Below are positions 37,591-45,478 of a DNA stretch of 64,000 nt, piece by piece. Each line of letters opens with the position of its first letter. The first letter of the stretch is position 1. The stretch lies in NCBI RefSeq assembly GCF_008180195.1, contig NZ_VTAV01000010.1:76971-140970 (forward strand), read 5' to 3'. The notes below the pieces were generated by a model. The model saw nothing but the letters and a program-made list of their open reading frames with translations, had not been told where the DNA came from and made no database searches. Both the position numbers and the translations under genes were made by a program. This DNA comes from Sphingobacterium phlebotomi (GTDB taxonomy: Bacteria > Bacteroidota > Bacteroidia > Sphingobacteriales > Sphingobacteriaceae).

Positions 37591-38289
37591 ATGGGAACTG
37601 TTTTCATACGTTTGTTGTTTGTCTCCATCGGATTGTTGGGCATTGGAGGAAGTCAGTATGCGCAGACTTCTCCTGCCTTTCCGGCAAGGGGCGTACACAA
37701 CCATTATTTTCCAGAGGCGTTTATTTATCAGTACACCGACTTACAGGGCGAATACCAATTCGTGTGGCTGTGCTACAACCCTGATACCCGTGAGATACTT
37801 TACATCCCTAATGACGATATGTTGAAGGCCGTAATTTCGTTTCCGAATGGTGATTATTTCGGTTACCTCATTGATGAGAATGGTAGAAAGCAGACTATTC
37901 GCCAGCACGTGCCCGAAGTAACAACGGAAGGCACAGAAGCCGACACCAGTTTTCACCGCTTGAATGCCCGAGCGCAGGACACGATTGTCCGGCATCGGGA
38001 GTTTCAGCACGATGAGCGGATTGTTTCCTCGGCCATCGACGTCAGCTACCTCAAGTCCGGCGAAAAAGAAACGGTCTACGTGACCGAAGATTTTGAGATC
38101 AATGCGTACCAGATATACGGGTTCAATCGCTTGGAAGGCGATATGCGTCTGCCCTTTGTATTGGACTATATCGGCATCCTAACAGAAAAACAGCTTGCAA
38201 CCGATGTGAGAAACAATCCCTATCAAACCGCAAAATTTAACGGACATACGGCTACGGTGTATCACTTTGATACTGCGGGGTATCCTTAA
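37591..38289 (+). CDS. Exported protein of unknown function
   Basis: A 232-residue protein with a signal peptide (FIRLLFVSIGLLGIGGSQYAQ). The mature part is beta-rich (FVWLCYNPDTREILYIPNDDMLKAVISFPNGDYFGYLIDENGRKQ) and no motif is recognised. It follows the lipocalin-like gene by 1 bp, so it is almost certainly in the same operon and probably works in the same envelope process. Confidence 0.7.
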   Translation: MGTVFIRLLFVSIGLLGIGGSQYAQTSPAFPARGVHNHYFPEAFIYQYTDLQGEYQFVWLCYNPDTREILYIPNDDMLKAVISFPNGDYFGYLIDENGRKQTIRQHVPEVTTEGTEADTSFHRLNARAQDTIVRHREFQHDERIVSSAIDVSYLKSGEKETVYVTEDFEINAYQIYGFNRLEGDMRLPFVLDYIGILTEKQLATDVRNNPYQTAKFNGHTATVYHFDTAGYP

Positions 38290-38335
38290 TAGATTATATA
38301 ATAATAGAACATTCATTATACAAAAGAAATACGAG

Positions 38336-39112
38336 ATGAAAACAACAACACATGTATTCGTAGCCGTGATGGCATTGACTACGCTTTTTTCCTGCGGACA
38401 AGGTCGGACCAGCGAACAGTCCACTGTCGGCAAAGAGATCGGCCGGTTGGAAAACGAGCTAAAAAACATCGATCCCGAAGCCAAAGGAGGCAATAGCTGC
38501 CTGTCGGGTTATGCTGAAAAATACGATGAACTACTGACCAAGGATATGGTAGCAGAGGCATCGGGCACTGCAGCTGATAAAATGACTTTTGGTCATCAGA
38601 AAATCCATACGGAGAGCAAGTATCATGATGTCACCTACAGTTGGAAAGGCTCATTAAAGAAGGATGTAGGCGGGATGACTTTTCCGATGGACGATAATGT
38701 GAAACTGACAGGCATAGAGGCAATCTCGCTCAATCAGTTTCAGATGTCTTACAGAGCAGTCTCCAAAGATGAAGCAACCCAAATCAAGAAAGATATGGAC
38801 GAGGCACTGGATGGAAATGCCGAAAACGGTGTCGTCAACCAAGCCGTCAAAAAACTGGATGAAATGGGTTTTAGCAAAGAAGAGCAGCAAAAAATGGTAA
38901 AAGATCTTACCGAAAGTGCGCGGAAACTGACCGAAGGCTTTGCCAAAGTGGACAATCTCGGCGATGTCGCTGTATGGAATGCCAAAACCAATTCGATGTA
39001 TGTGTTTAAAGACGGAACCAAGTTTGAACTTGTGGTCGAATTGAGCGATAGCGGACGTAATCTGGGCACCGCCACGAAATTAGCCCAACAGATTTTAGCA
39101 AAATGTAAGTAG
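38336..39112 (+). CDS. Lipoprotein of unknown function
   Basis: 258 residues from the ATG at 38336, which gives a proper lipoprotein signal (TTTHVFVAVMALTTLFSC). The longer frame from 38267 would bury this signal and overlap the previous gene. The mature part begins with a helical, Glu-rich segment and contains a GNSCLSGYAEKYDELL motif. It continues through mixed alpha/beta sequence to ELVVELSDSGRNLGTATKLAQQILAKCK. There are two further Cys residues. Family not recognised. Same operon as its neighbours. Confidence 0.72.
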   Translation: MKTTTHVFVAVMALTTLFSCGQGRTSEQSTVGKEIGRLENELKNIDPEAKGGNSCLSGYAEKYDELLTKDMVAEASGTAADKMTFGHQKIHTESKYHDVTYSWKGSLKKDVGGMTFPMDDNVKLTGIEAISLNQFQMSYRAVSKDEATQIKKDMDEALDGNAENGVVNQAVKKLDEMGFSKEEQQKMVKDLTESARKLTEGFAKVDNLGDVAVWNAKTNSMYVFKDGTKFELVVELSDSGRNLGTATKLAQQILAKCK

Positions 39113-39151
39113 ACAATCTTGATTTAATTTACCCTTATAAACAAATTTGAA

Positions 39152-40114
39152 ATGAAACCAACGATAAAATATTTCGCCAGTATAATACTATTAGTCGCTT
39201 TTACTTTTGGCAACAACGCCCATGCGCAACGTACAGCCGGAGTAGATAAAAACTATCGATTTTCTGGAGGGATATACAACCCCATTACGAATACCCTTAA
39301 CAAAACACCAAATAGGGATTACGACATTACGATAACACCAAATGGCAACACCGTACAGGGTATTCTTAACATCAAAAGTGCTAACCAACGAGCGACTTTT
39401 ACCGGTACCTTAAAAGATGGGATAATACACGGAACATTGAACTGGGTGAGTGCGCCCGAAAACCAAAAGGTGAACAAATATTTCTCTCTGTATAAAGAAA
39501 CAAGGCTTGAATATCCGACACTCGCTGTCTACAAGAATAATGATTACATGACCAATAGCAGGACGAGGGCTTCTTTTTCCTACAATATCATAAAACAAGC
39601 AGGGACATCCAGCGGTGTTGCCCATATCAACAGTAATGAAAAGGATAAGGCGAAAAAAGCCGCAAAGAAAATGGCTGGTTTTTACCAAATCAAAGATTTG
39701 ATGGATATAAATGGCACAAAGCACGATGTCTATGTAGAAATAAAGGACTATCCAAATCGGAATGATCCCAGAAAATCGGAAATAACTGCCTTTATCGTGG
39801 GCAATCGTTATGGACTGGGAACTGGGGGGAAGCTTTTTTCAGGGACAGTAGATCAAGATAATATTTCTCTTGTTATCGATGTGATTTATGAGCAAGCCAA
39901 TAAAAAAACAAACTTGGCTAAAGGTCGTATTGTATGGGTTAGTAACAGAATGCTTCTTAATGCTCCAAAATTTAATTACCCGATGGAGAAAGTAACCAAA
40001 GCGGTAGCCGAGCGCGAGGGCAATATCGTAACGGTGGGCGAACGACAAGAAATGAAGCAAGCCGTTCCGGCCAAAAAGGGAAGACGTATAACACCTATAT
40101 CCAAACGAAATTAA
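39152..40114 (+). CDS. Exported basic protein of unknown function
   Basis: A 320-residue protein with a signal peptide (ASIILLVAFTFGNNAHAQ). The mature part is rich in Lys/Arg and Asn with beta-like strands (NYRFSGGIYNPITNTLN, YDITITPNGNTVQGILNIKS, ITAFIVGNRYGLGTGGKLFSGTV) and ends in a very basic tail (AVPAKKGRRITPISKRN). It is the last gene of the first surface operon: its stop codon abuts copy 2 of the bipartite promoter. Family not recognised. Confidence 0.7.
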   Translation: MKPTIKYFASIILLVAFTFGNNAHAQRTAGVDKNYRFSGGIYNPITNTLNKTPNRDYDITITPNGNTVQGILNIKSANQRATFTGTLKDGIIHGTLNWVSAPENQKVNKYFSLYKETRLEYPTLAVYKNNDYMTNSRTRASFSYNIIKQAGTSSGVAHINSNEKDKAKKAAKKMAGFYQIKDLMDINGTKHDVYVEIKDYPNRNDPRKSEITAFIVGNRYGLGTGGKLFSGTVDQDNISLVIDVIYEQANKKTNLAKGRIVWVSNRMLLNAPKFNYPMEKVTKAVAEREGNIVTVGERQEMKQAVPAKKGRRITPISKRN

Positions 40115-40153
40115 CTTTTTCTGTTTACCTCGGGCAACTTTGAGGGCACTAAC
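40114..40153 (+). promoter_or_regulatory. Shared bipartite promoter-like element, copy 2
   Basis: The same 19-mer as at 35658 (ACTTTTTCTGTTTACCTCG, 40114-40132), again a 14-nt spacer, then CACTAAC (40147-40153). The spacer sequence differs between copies, so the match is not a simple recent duplication. It lies 88 nt upstream of the next ATG. Confidence 0.7.
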
Positions 40154-40241
40154 TTATATAAAACATTTATAAACACTTGTCCTAGAATTTAAGCACACAT
40201 AGTACTGGTTTATTAGTACAAGGATTACACACAAACGGAAT

Positions 40242-41360
40242 ATGATGAATAAAAAAGCAATTCTCCTTTCTGTCATAGTGCTCACCTGCACTTGTGGTTT
40301 TGCACAGAGTGAGCGGAACCAACCGGCAAGGGCGAACCCCAGGGTTATAGAAATAGATAACAAAATAAGTCTAGCGTCCTCATCCGGACAAGGTAAGGAA
40401 CTCCCCGCCAATAGTGTGTTCAAGTTCGATTACCGTTTTTTTGTGTCGGTTCAGCACGAAGGTGAAGTTATCACAGGGCATTTTGACCTCGATAGTCGCT
40501 CCGGCACTATCCGTAGTACCCGGGACGATATGCCCGGAGGGACATACATCGTACGTACACCTGCCAACAAACTCTATACCTATGCCGAAGCAGATGGTCA
40601 AAAGATAGTCATGGAGATGAACCACGGCGACAATACTTTTGATATTTGGTTCAGTAATCAGGCCAACAGTAGCGCAATCAACTTCAATGCCGGCAGGCAC
40701 TCGGGTATGTACCTCAAAAAAATATCCGGCGGACAATATTCCATTAGTGAGCAAACCATACCAACAGAAGAGGGTTTTGCAGTGCTCTATACCACTCCGC
40801 TGGACTTTGCAGTCCATACAGGAGGTTCTTTTGACCCCATGAGCGGATTGGGTGTGATGTACGACTTTAAAGCAAAAAAACATTACCTCGTCGCCAAAAT
40901 AGAGAGTTCCGAAATGACTTCCATCATTGGTTCTATGCGAAAAATGAACACGATTTTAGATGGTAGCACCTATTTCAAAATGTCTGGAATGATGTCTTTT
41001 TCGGAAGCGGATATGCCGGCCGAAATGAAAAAAGATGTAGACACTTACCAAAAGAACAACAATATGGAAGATCTGCTGGGAGTCGCAAATATATACGGCG
41101 GTGGTGATATACAAATGCAGATAGACGAAGCGAACAATAAGCTCAAAGAACTGGATGAATATCTTGGTAAATCTGTAACACCAAAAAAGAAAAACCAGTT
41201 AATGGAAGAAAGAAGAAAGGTTGCTAAAGCAAAAGAAATACTCACTCGTCATTTAACTGAAATAAAAGAGAAAACACCGGCATACTGGCAGTCAAACATG
41301 AATAGGTTTATGGAACTGAAAAGTCGACAAGCACAGGAGCTGGTGGATATAAAACAATAA
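40242..41360 (+). CDS. Exported protein with C-terminal coiled coil
   Basis: A 372-residue protein with a signal peptide (AILLSVIVLTCTCGFAQ). A beta-rich N-terminal half (about 45-215) is followed by a helical, charged C-terminal part (DIQMQIDEANNKLKELDEYLGK, NQLMEERRKVAKAKEILTRHLTEIKEKT) that should form a coiled coil. It is the first gene of the second surface operon, 5 bp before the collagen-like lipoprotein gene. Family not recognised. Confidence 0.72.
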   Translation: MMNKKAILLSVIVLTCTCGFAQSERNQPARANPRVIEIDNKISLASSSGQGKELPANSVFKFDYRFFVSVQHEGEVITGHFDLDSRSGTIRSTRDDMPGGTYIVRTPANKLYTYAEADGQKIVMEMNHGDNTFDIWFSNQANSSAINFNAGRHSGMYLKKISGGQYSISEQTIPTEEGFAVLYTTPLDFAVHTGGSFDPMSGLGVMYDFKAKKHYLVAKIESSEMTSIIGSMRKMNTILDGSTYFKMSGMMSFSEADMPAEMKKDVDTYQKNNNMEDLLGVANIYGGGDIQMQIDEANNKLKELDEYLGKSVTPKKKNQLMEERRKVAKAKEILTRHLTEIKEKTPAYWQSNMNRFMELKSRQAQELVDIKQ

Positions 41361-41365
41361 CAACC

Positions 41366-42274
41366 ATGAAAAAAATCTTATCAATTGTCTTGCTCGCCAT
41401 CTTTATTAGCTGTGGCAAGGATGGCAGTATGGGGCCGCAAGGCGAACAAGGGATACAAGGTATTCGAGGTGAAAAGGGCGAAGATGGATCTACTATCTAC
41501 AGCGGTGCGGTCATTCCACCAGCCGACTTAGGCAATATGGGCGATTTTTACTTCCGTACAGGCACATCCGATTTTTATGGCCCGAAAACATCATCCGGCT
41601 GGGGGGCACCGACTAACTTAAAGGGAGCCACAGGCGCTACGGGATCTGCCGGAACCGCCGGATCGAAGATATTGAGCGGAACTACCGTGCCTGCCGCTGG
41701 TATTGGAGTCAATGGCGACTTCTATTTCCGTACCACGACTGCTGATTTTTATGGGCCAAAGGTGTCTTCGGGCTGGGGAACACCGATTAATCTAAGAGGG
41801 CCGCAGGGGCCTACCGGGCCGGCTGGCAATGCTAACGTCAAACTTTTTACATTTGCAGGCTTTTATGGGCCATACCCCGGAAATTACGTAACCAAAACGT
41901 TTCCGCTAAATGGCGCTGATTTTGATCAAAGCATACTATATGCTTATGTAGGAATGTCTCCTGCTTTGTATCCACTACCAGGATCAGTGGGTTTGGGACA
42001 TTCTTATAGAATTGTTTATCAAAGGGCAGCTACTAATACTTCTATTAGGATAATCAAGGAGGATGGTGCCGGACGACAATTTTTTGAAGTATTGCGTATT
42101 TATGTTGTAAGAGCCAATTCTACTATACATCTTTCGAGTACTAGCCGGGGCATAACTGCTCCCGATGGTAAAATCTATGTCGATGAAACATTGCGTAGCA
42201 TGAGTGAGAGAGATTTTCGTAGTGCATTAGGCATTACTGGAAACTGGATTGAACGATCGGCACAAGGACGGTGA
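41366..42274 (+). CDS. Collagen-like surface lipoprotein
   Basis: A 302-residue lipoprotein (signal ILSIVLLAIFISC). It contains three short collagen-like Gly-X-Y tracts: GPQGEQGIQGIRGEKGEDG, GATGATGSAGTAG and GPQGPTGPAG. Between them are two copies of a module of about 55 residues with the pattern GDFYFRT-x-T-x-DFYGPK-x-SSGWG-x-P-x-NL-x-G. The C-terminal 140 residues form a non-repetitive domain. Such proteins are exposed fibres or stalks in Bacteroidota. It is the last gene of the second operon under the bipartite promoter. Confidence 0.85.
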   Translation: MKKILSIVLLAIFISCGKDGSMGPQGEQGIQGIRGEKGEDGSTIYSGAVIPPADLGNMGDFYFRTGTSDFYGPKTSSGWGAPTNLKGATGATGSAGTAGSKILSGTTVPAAGIGVNGDFYFRTTTADFYGPKVSSGWGTPINLRGPQGPTGPAGNANVKLFTFAGFYGPYPGNYVTKTFPLNGADFDQSILYAYVGMSPALYPLPGSVGLGHSYRIVYQRAATNTSIRIIKEDGAGRQFFEVLRIYVVRANSTIHLSSTSRGITAPDGKIYVDETLRSMSERDFRSALGITGNWIERSAQGR

Positions 42275-42319
42275 CCACAAGGTAAAACACGGGAGAGAAA
42301 TTACGTATTATGCAGAAAA

Positions 42320-42886
42320 ATGCGATTTGTAACCAATGCAAGATCGTTGTATGTCGGTTTTATGTCAAATGGGAAATATAACGCGACGAAGAAAACAGAT
42401 GATAAATATACACGCCGATCTTTTGTGATGGAATACGATAAAACCCGCCATATGCTGGGAGTCGACTCACAAAAGTTTGTTGAAGTTAGTTTGATCGATT
42501 TTGAGCAATTAATGCGGTTATTCTTGGATGATTTTGTGATTCCACGAGAATCTTTGGGAACACTATTGGATACGTTGCCATATCAAGGTGGTTTCAAGAA
42601 TGTGAAAATTTCTTTGGGAGACATGGACACTAATCTACAGGATAAGATAAAAGCAACGAAGGGAAAATACGCTTATCCAGATTATTATTTCCGGGGAAAA
42701 ATTAATAAGAATGGACATGTTTATGATATTAGAAAAGAAAACCTTGATAGAGAGGGGAATAGCGACAGCAAACTGATCGAAGGAATGGTGCTCAAATATT
42801 TGGCTGGACAACAATTCTTGATAGGGAAATTTCATCATTTACCGGTCAATTACGAATTGACTATCCGAGCGACTTTTGTAGACTAA
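42320..42886 (+). CDS. Protein of unknown function
   Basis: A 188-residue soluble-looking protein without signal peptide or membrane helix. The Met at residue 15 (start 42362) is an alternative start. Mixed alpha/beta sequence: FVEVSLIDFEQLMRLFLDDFVIPRESLG, GGFKNVKISLGDMD, DSKLIEGMVLKYLAGQQFLIGKF. No motif recognised. It lies 45 bp after the collagen-like gene but lacks the export signals of that operon, so it may be unrelated. The AT-rich sequence here resembles the following XRE region more than the operon before it. Confidence 0.6.
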   Translation: MRFVTNARSLYVGFMSNGKYNATKKTDDKYTRRSFVMEYDKTRHMLGVDSQKFVEVSLIDFEQLMRLFLDDFVIPRESLGTLLDTLPYQGGFKNVKISLGDMDTNLQDKIKATKGKYAYPDYYFRGKINKNGHVYDIRKENLDREGNSDSKLIEGMVLKYLAGQQFLIGKFHHLPVNYELTIRATFVD

Positions 42887-42911
42887 TTACGCATCTCTGT
42901 TTCTGATTTAT

Positions 42912-43073
42912 TCAGAGTATGCTGTACATGTGTAAAGTGTTGGTGAGTTCAGTTGGAACATAAAACTCCTGGATAAAAGCAATCTCAAAAAAGTTTGACT
43001 CTCTCAAATAGCCGTATGCTAATAAACTAGTCAGCGCCATCAGCAATATAAGTAAATATTTCTTACCTCTCAT
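42912..43073 (-). CDS. Possible 53-residue single-pass membrane peptide
   Basis: A short ORF with a positively charged start (MRGKK), one hydrophobic helix (YLLILLMALTSLLAYGYL) and a polar C-terminal tail. It lies 59 bp downstream of the XRE regulator gene on the same strand. Size and shape fit small membrane peptides, but there is no homology evidence and only weak ribosome-binding signal. Confidence 0.4.
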   Translation of the reverse strand: MRGKKYLLILLMALTSLLAYGYLRESNFFEIAFIQEFYVPTELTNTLHMYSIL

Positions 43074-43132
43074 GATTAGCTTTTAAATCCGTCATTTTCC
43101 TTCATGGTTCGTCTTGTCAACGATGATCTGAA

Positions 43133-43627
43133 TCACTTCCTACTGTATACATTCGTATTCTTTTTAGTTGGATGAGGATCAACTTGAACATTCGGATGTT
43201 TTTTCAACTCATTTTGTAAAGACGTCCCTAGTATCTTCCAGCCCAAATCAGCGAAATAAGCAACTATTTCATTAATTTCTCTAGGCGATTTAAAAAAATC
43301 ACTATTTATCAATCCTTTGTCTATAGCATCCAATATTTTAGGTCTCTTCATAAAATATTCTCTCTTTTCCAGATCTTTTTTGTGCACAAGAAACAATTGA
43401 GATTGGAGATCGGATGGGATTTTAAATTTTGACGAACTAACCTGCTCAACAGTAAATTTTGTAAAACCGATAAGACGCTCCATTGTTCCTATTTTCAAAC
43501 CTGTGTGCCCTTGTTCAACATTTACTATTGTTGCTTGCGATACTCTGGTGAGTTCTGAAAATCGCTTAACTGAGAGGTTTAGGCTTTTTCTTATTGCCCT
43601 TAAATTCTTTCCAAAAAATGATTTCAT
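43133..43627 (-). CDS. XRE-family helix-turn-helix protein
   Basis: 164 residues from the ATG at 43627 (the TTG five codons upstream is less likely). The N-terminal HTH_3/XRE domain (about 5-60) reads FFGKNLRAIRKSLNLSVKRFSELTRVSQATIVNVEQGHTGLKIGTMERLIG-like, with the recognition helix around SQATIVNVEQG. The C-terminal 100 residues are helical and basic with no ligand domain recognised. It is a solitary regulator, probably of local genes. The 53-residue membrane ORF downstream may be its partner. Confidence 0.8.
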   Translation of the reverse strand: MKSFFGKNLRAIRKSLNLSVKRFSELTRVSQATIVNVEQGHTGLKIGTMERLIGFTKFTVEQVSSSKFKIPSDLQSQLFLVHKKDLEKREYFMKRPKILDAIDKGLINSDFFKSPREINEIVAYFADLGWKILGTSLQNELKKHPNVQVDPHPTKKNTNVYSRK

Positions 43628-43772
43628 GTGACAAATACACAAAACGAAATCATTTATGATTGACTAAAATTTTGTATATTTAAAAATAATTTACATCTTT
43701 GTTTTGAAATATAATTTAATGATAATTTAGAATATAAGATATATAAAGTAGATATAGGTAAAATAGACTATA

Positions 43773-44085
43773 AACGAACCTCGTAACGAAACCTGGCAGT
43801 TTTAGCAACGCGAGAGTGAGTAATGCGTCAATTTATCCTATCTTTGGAAATATTGATTTCTGAGGTAGGATTGGCGCTTGCTTTATCCACTGTGTTGCGT
43901 ATCGAAATCGACCTCAGACGAGAGTAGGGGTTCTGCCAGGGCCTTCGTTACAGAAAGATGAGCAGGGAGTCAATCCATCTTTAATCTTTAGGGTTCGTTG
44001 AAATATAACGAACTATGGAGAATTTGATTAAAGAAGAAAAGCACGAAATAACATTACGAAATTGTAATGCTTTTCGTGCTTTTCT
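43773..44085 (+). ncRNA. Candidate structured RNA with its own terminator
   Basis: No credible ORF covers this block. Long-range complementary arms GTAACGAA-A-CCTGGCAG (43783-43799) and CTGCCAGG-GCC-TTCGTTAC (43933-43951) enclose about 130 nt. Inside, GCGTCAAT...CCTATC pairs with GGTAGG...ATTGGCGC and GCAAC pairs with GTTGC, giving a rod-like fold. GGTTCGTT (43992-43999) can pair either with AACGAACC (43773-43780) or with AACGAAC (44007-44013). A large hairpin (44035-44085, AGAAAAGCACGAAA with TTTTCGTGCTTTTCT) looks like the end. Size and rod shape recall 6S-type RNAs, but no family is identified. Confidence 0.45.
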
Positions 44086-44656
44086 CATTTACAGGCAACT
44101 CTACAAGAACCTAATTTCTCCGCCCGATTAATTCGGCGGTAGAATAGCCATTTTGGCTTTCCTAAAGGATGCGATTATACTAACCGTTAAATGACCAATT
44201 CGTAACAGCGTTTTCGTCGCATTCCATTCCAAAACAATTTTACTAACTGTGTGGCCTAAGCTCGGTTTAGACACGATGGAGAAATAGCAAAGAATCACAT
44301 CAGCCAGTCGCAATAGGTCACACCCTAAAACCTTAAAAACCGAGTGAAACGAGCTCTTCATTCCATTAAGGTTTAATTAAAACCATGAAAAAATGAACAA
44401 TTTTTACAAGGGTGGGAGAGGACTGGCCTTTAGCCAACGCGAAGGAGAAGCCAGTTTCCGAAAAGAAAAACCACCGAGATTATCAAAAGTCTTAATCAAC
44501 CAAGTAGAAGAGGAAGGGACAGAAGGGAGTCCGAACAGCACCCGAAGAAACAGGTGGGTTTTTCACCGTTTTTTTGACGTGTTTAAAGCGAGGATCAAGT
44601 ATAGATGCAGTAAGGATGTAGTACCTTTTACGCAACGTTTGCGTAAAATAGCTGAG
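44086..44656. other. Non-coding stretch before the 11-bp array
   Basis: About 570 bp with short inverted repeats (ACTGGC...GCCAGT near 44410-44460, AAACCTTAA...TTAAGGTTT near 44330-44375) and a perfect 10-bp inverted repeat TTTTACGCAA/TTGCGTAAAA (44626-44648). The frames that cross it have no recognisable protein features. It looks like an untranslated leader or regulatory region of the TlpA-SusCD locus. Confidence 0.5.
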
Positions 44657-44766
44657 GTACCGTTAATGTACCGGGAGTGTACTGTTAGTGTACGGGGAGT
44701 GTACCGAAAAGGTACTGGAGATCTACTAAGAAGCTACTGGAGACCTACTAAAGATCCACTAAACGC
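44657..44766 (+). repeat. Degenerate tandem array, ten units of 11 bp
   Basis: Ten consecutive 11-bp units: GTACCGTTAAT, GTACCGGGAGT, GTACTGTTAGT, GTACGGGGAGT, GTACCGAAAAG, GTACTGGAGAT, CTACTAAGAAG, CTACTGGAGAC, CTACTAAAGAT, CCACTAAACGC. The period is not a multiple of three, so it is not a protein repeat. It is close to one DNA helical turn. It ends 133 bp upstream of the preferred start of the TlpA-like gene. Confidence 0.85.
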
Positions 44767-44835
44767 ATGTAGCTCTGGCGTAGATCAGCGGTACAGTAAT
44801 CGTAGGAGGATAGTAGGGGTAGAGGCAATGACGAG

Positions 44836-44873
44836 CAAATCAATGCCTTTTGCGTTGGCATTGATTTGTTTTT
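44836..44873 (+). terminator. Terminator-like hairpin upstream of the TlpA-like gene
   Basis: A perfect 12-bp stem (CAAATCAATGCC 44836-44847 with GGCATTGATTTG 44857-44868) with a 9-nt loop is followed at once by TTTTTC. It is placed between the 11-bp array and the coding start, so it could attenuate or end a leader transcript. Confidence 0.65.
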
Positions 44874-44899
44874 CAAGGAGATTATTTTCTTTAACGGCA

Positions 44900-45478
44900 T
44901 TGAAGAACATAAGAATCCTTTGTTTGGGATTCTTATGTTTCATGTTGTTTAATCTATCAGACGCCTGGGCGCAGTCCGCGGAATCGCGGACTGCCGAAGG
45001 GCAAACCGAAATCCAGCCTTTACAGATCGGACGTAGAGTTCCAGAAGATTTCTGGACAAAAGAACACCTTTTCTTTATTAACGGAGATACCATTCGAAAA
45101 ACGCTGGAAGAACACCGCGGGAAAATGCTCGTACTGGATTTCTGGTTTTCAGGTTGTTCACCCTGTCTGATCCATCAAAAAGAGATAAGAGAATTTGTTT
45201 CGGAATATCCGGATGATCTCGCCGTGGTTATGGTCAATAGTATAAAGACAAAGGAAGATTATGACACCATAAAAAAGAGATACCAAAATGGTCGTTTCAA
45301 GCAATTCGGTGTTGATGAAGTGGAGTCGATAATAGAAGACGAATATCTTTCTGCACTTTTTCCATCAACATCTTATCCGCACTATATCTGGATTAACCAC
45401 CTTGGACTGCTGCAGTTAAGGACTTATAGAAACCTATTGGACAAAAATTACGTAGCACCTTTTATCGAAAAACCATGA
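44900..45478 (+). CDS. TlpA-like thioredoxin-fold protein of a SusCD locus
   Basis: Exported thiol-disulfide protein, 192 residues from a proposed TTG start at 44900. That start gives a textbook signal peptide (Lys-Asn-Ile-Arg, then ILCLGFLCFMLFNL, then SDAWAQ). An ATG at 44828 would put a terminator-like hairpin inside the gene and is less likely. The thioredoxin motif is FWFSGCSPCLIHQKEI (CSPC), and SYPHYIWINHLGLLQLR matches the later part of TlpA folds. Such proteins often accompany SusCD pairs in Sphingobacteriaceae. The stop overlaps the susC start (ATGA, 45475-45478). Hairpins at 44906-44939 and 44971-44994 lie in its 5' coding part. Confidence 0.8.
   Translation: MKNIRILCLGFLCFMLFNLSDAWAQSAESRTAEGQTEIQPLQIGRRVPEDFWTKEHLFFINGDTIRKTLEEHRGKMLVLDFWFSGCSPCLIHQKEIREFVSEYPDDLAVVMVNSIKTKEDYDTIKKRYQNGRFKQFGVDEVESIIEDEYLSALFPSTSYPHYIWINHLGLLQLRTYRNLLDKNYVAPFIEKP

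Noticed and set aside
42912..43627. Toxin-antitoxin system from the XRE gene and membrane peptide
   Set aside because: The XRE protein is large for an antitoxin, the genes are 59 bp apart, and the peptide is not similar to a known toxin; kept only as a weak pair.
44128..44361. 77-codon minus-strand ORF
   Set aside because: It has no recognisable family, no clear ribosome-binding site, and lies within the non-coding leader region rich in inverted repeats.
44657..44766. CRISPR-like array
   Set aside because: Units are 11 bp, contiguous and degenerate, without spacers, and there are no cas genes.
44393..44899. Upstream extension of the TlpA-like ORF to 44393
   Set aside because: It would translate the 11-bp array and a terminator-like hairpin, has no domain similarity, and would bury the signal peptide.
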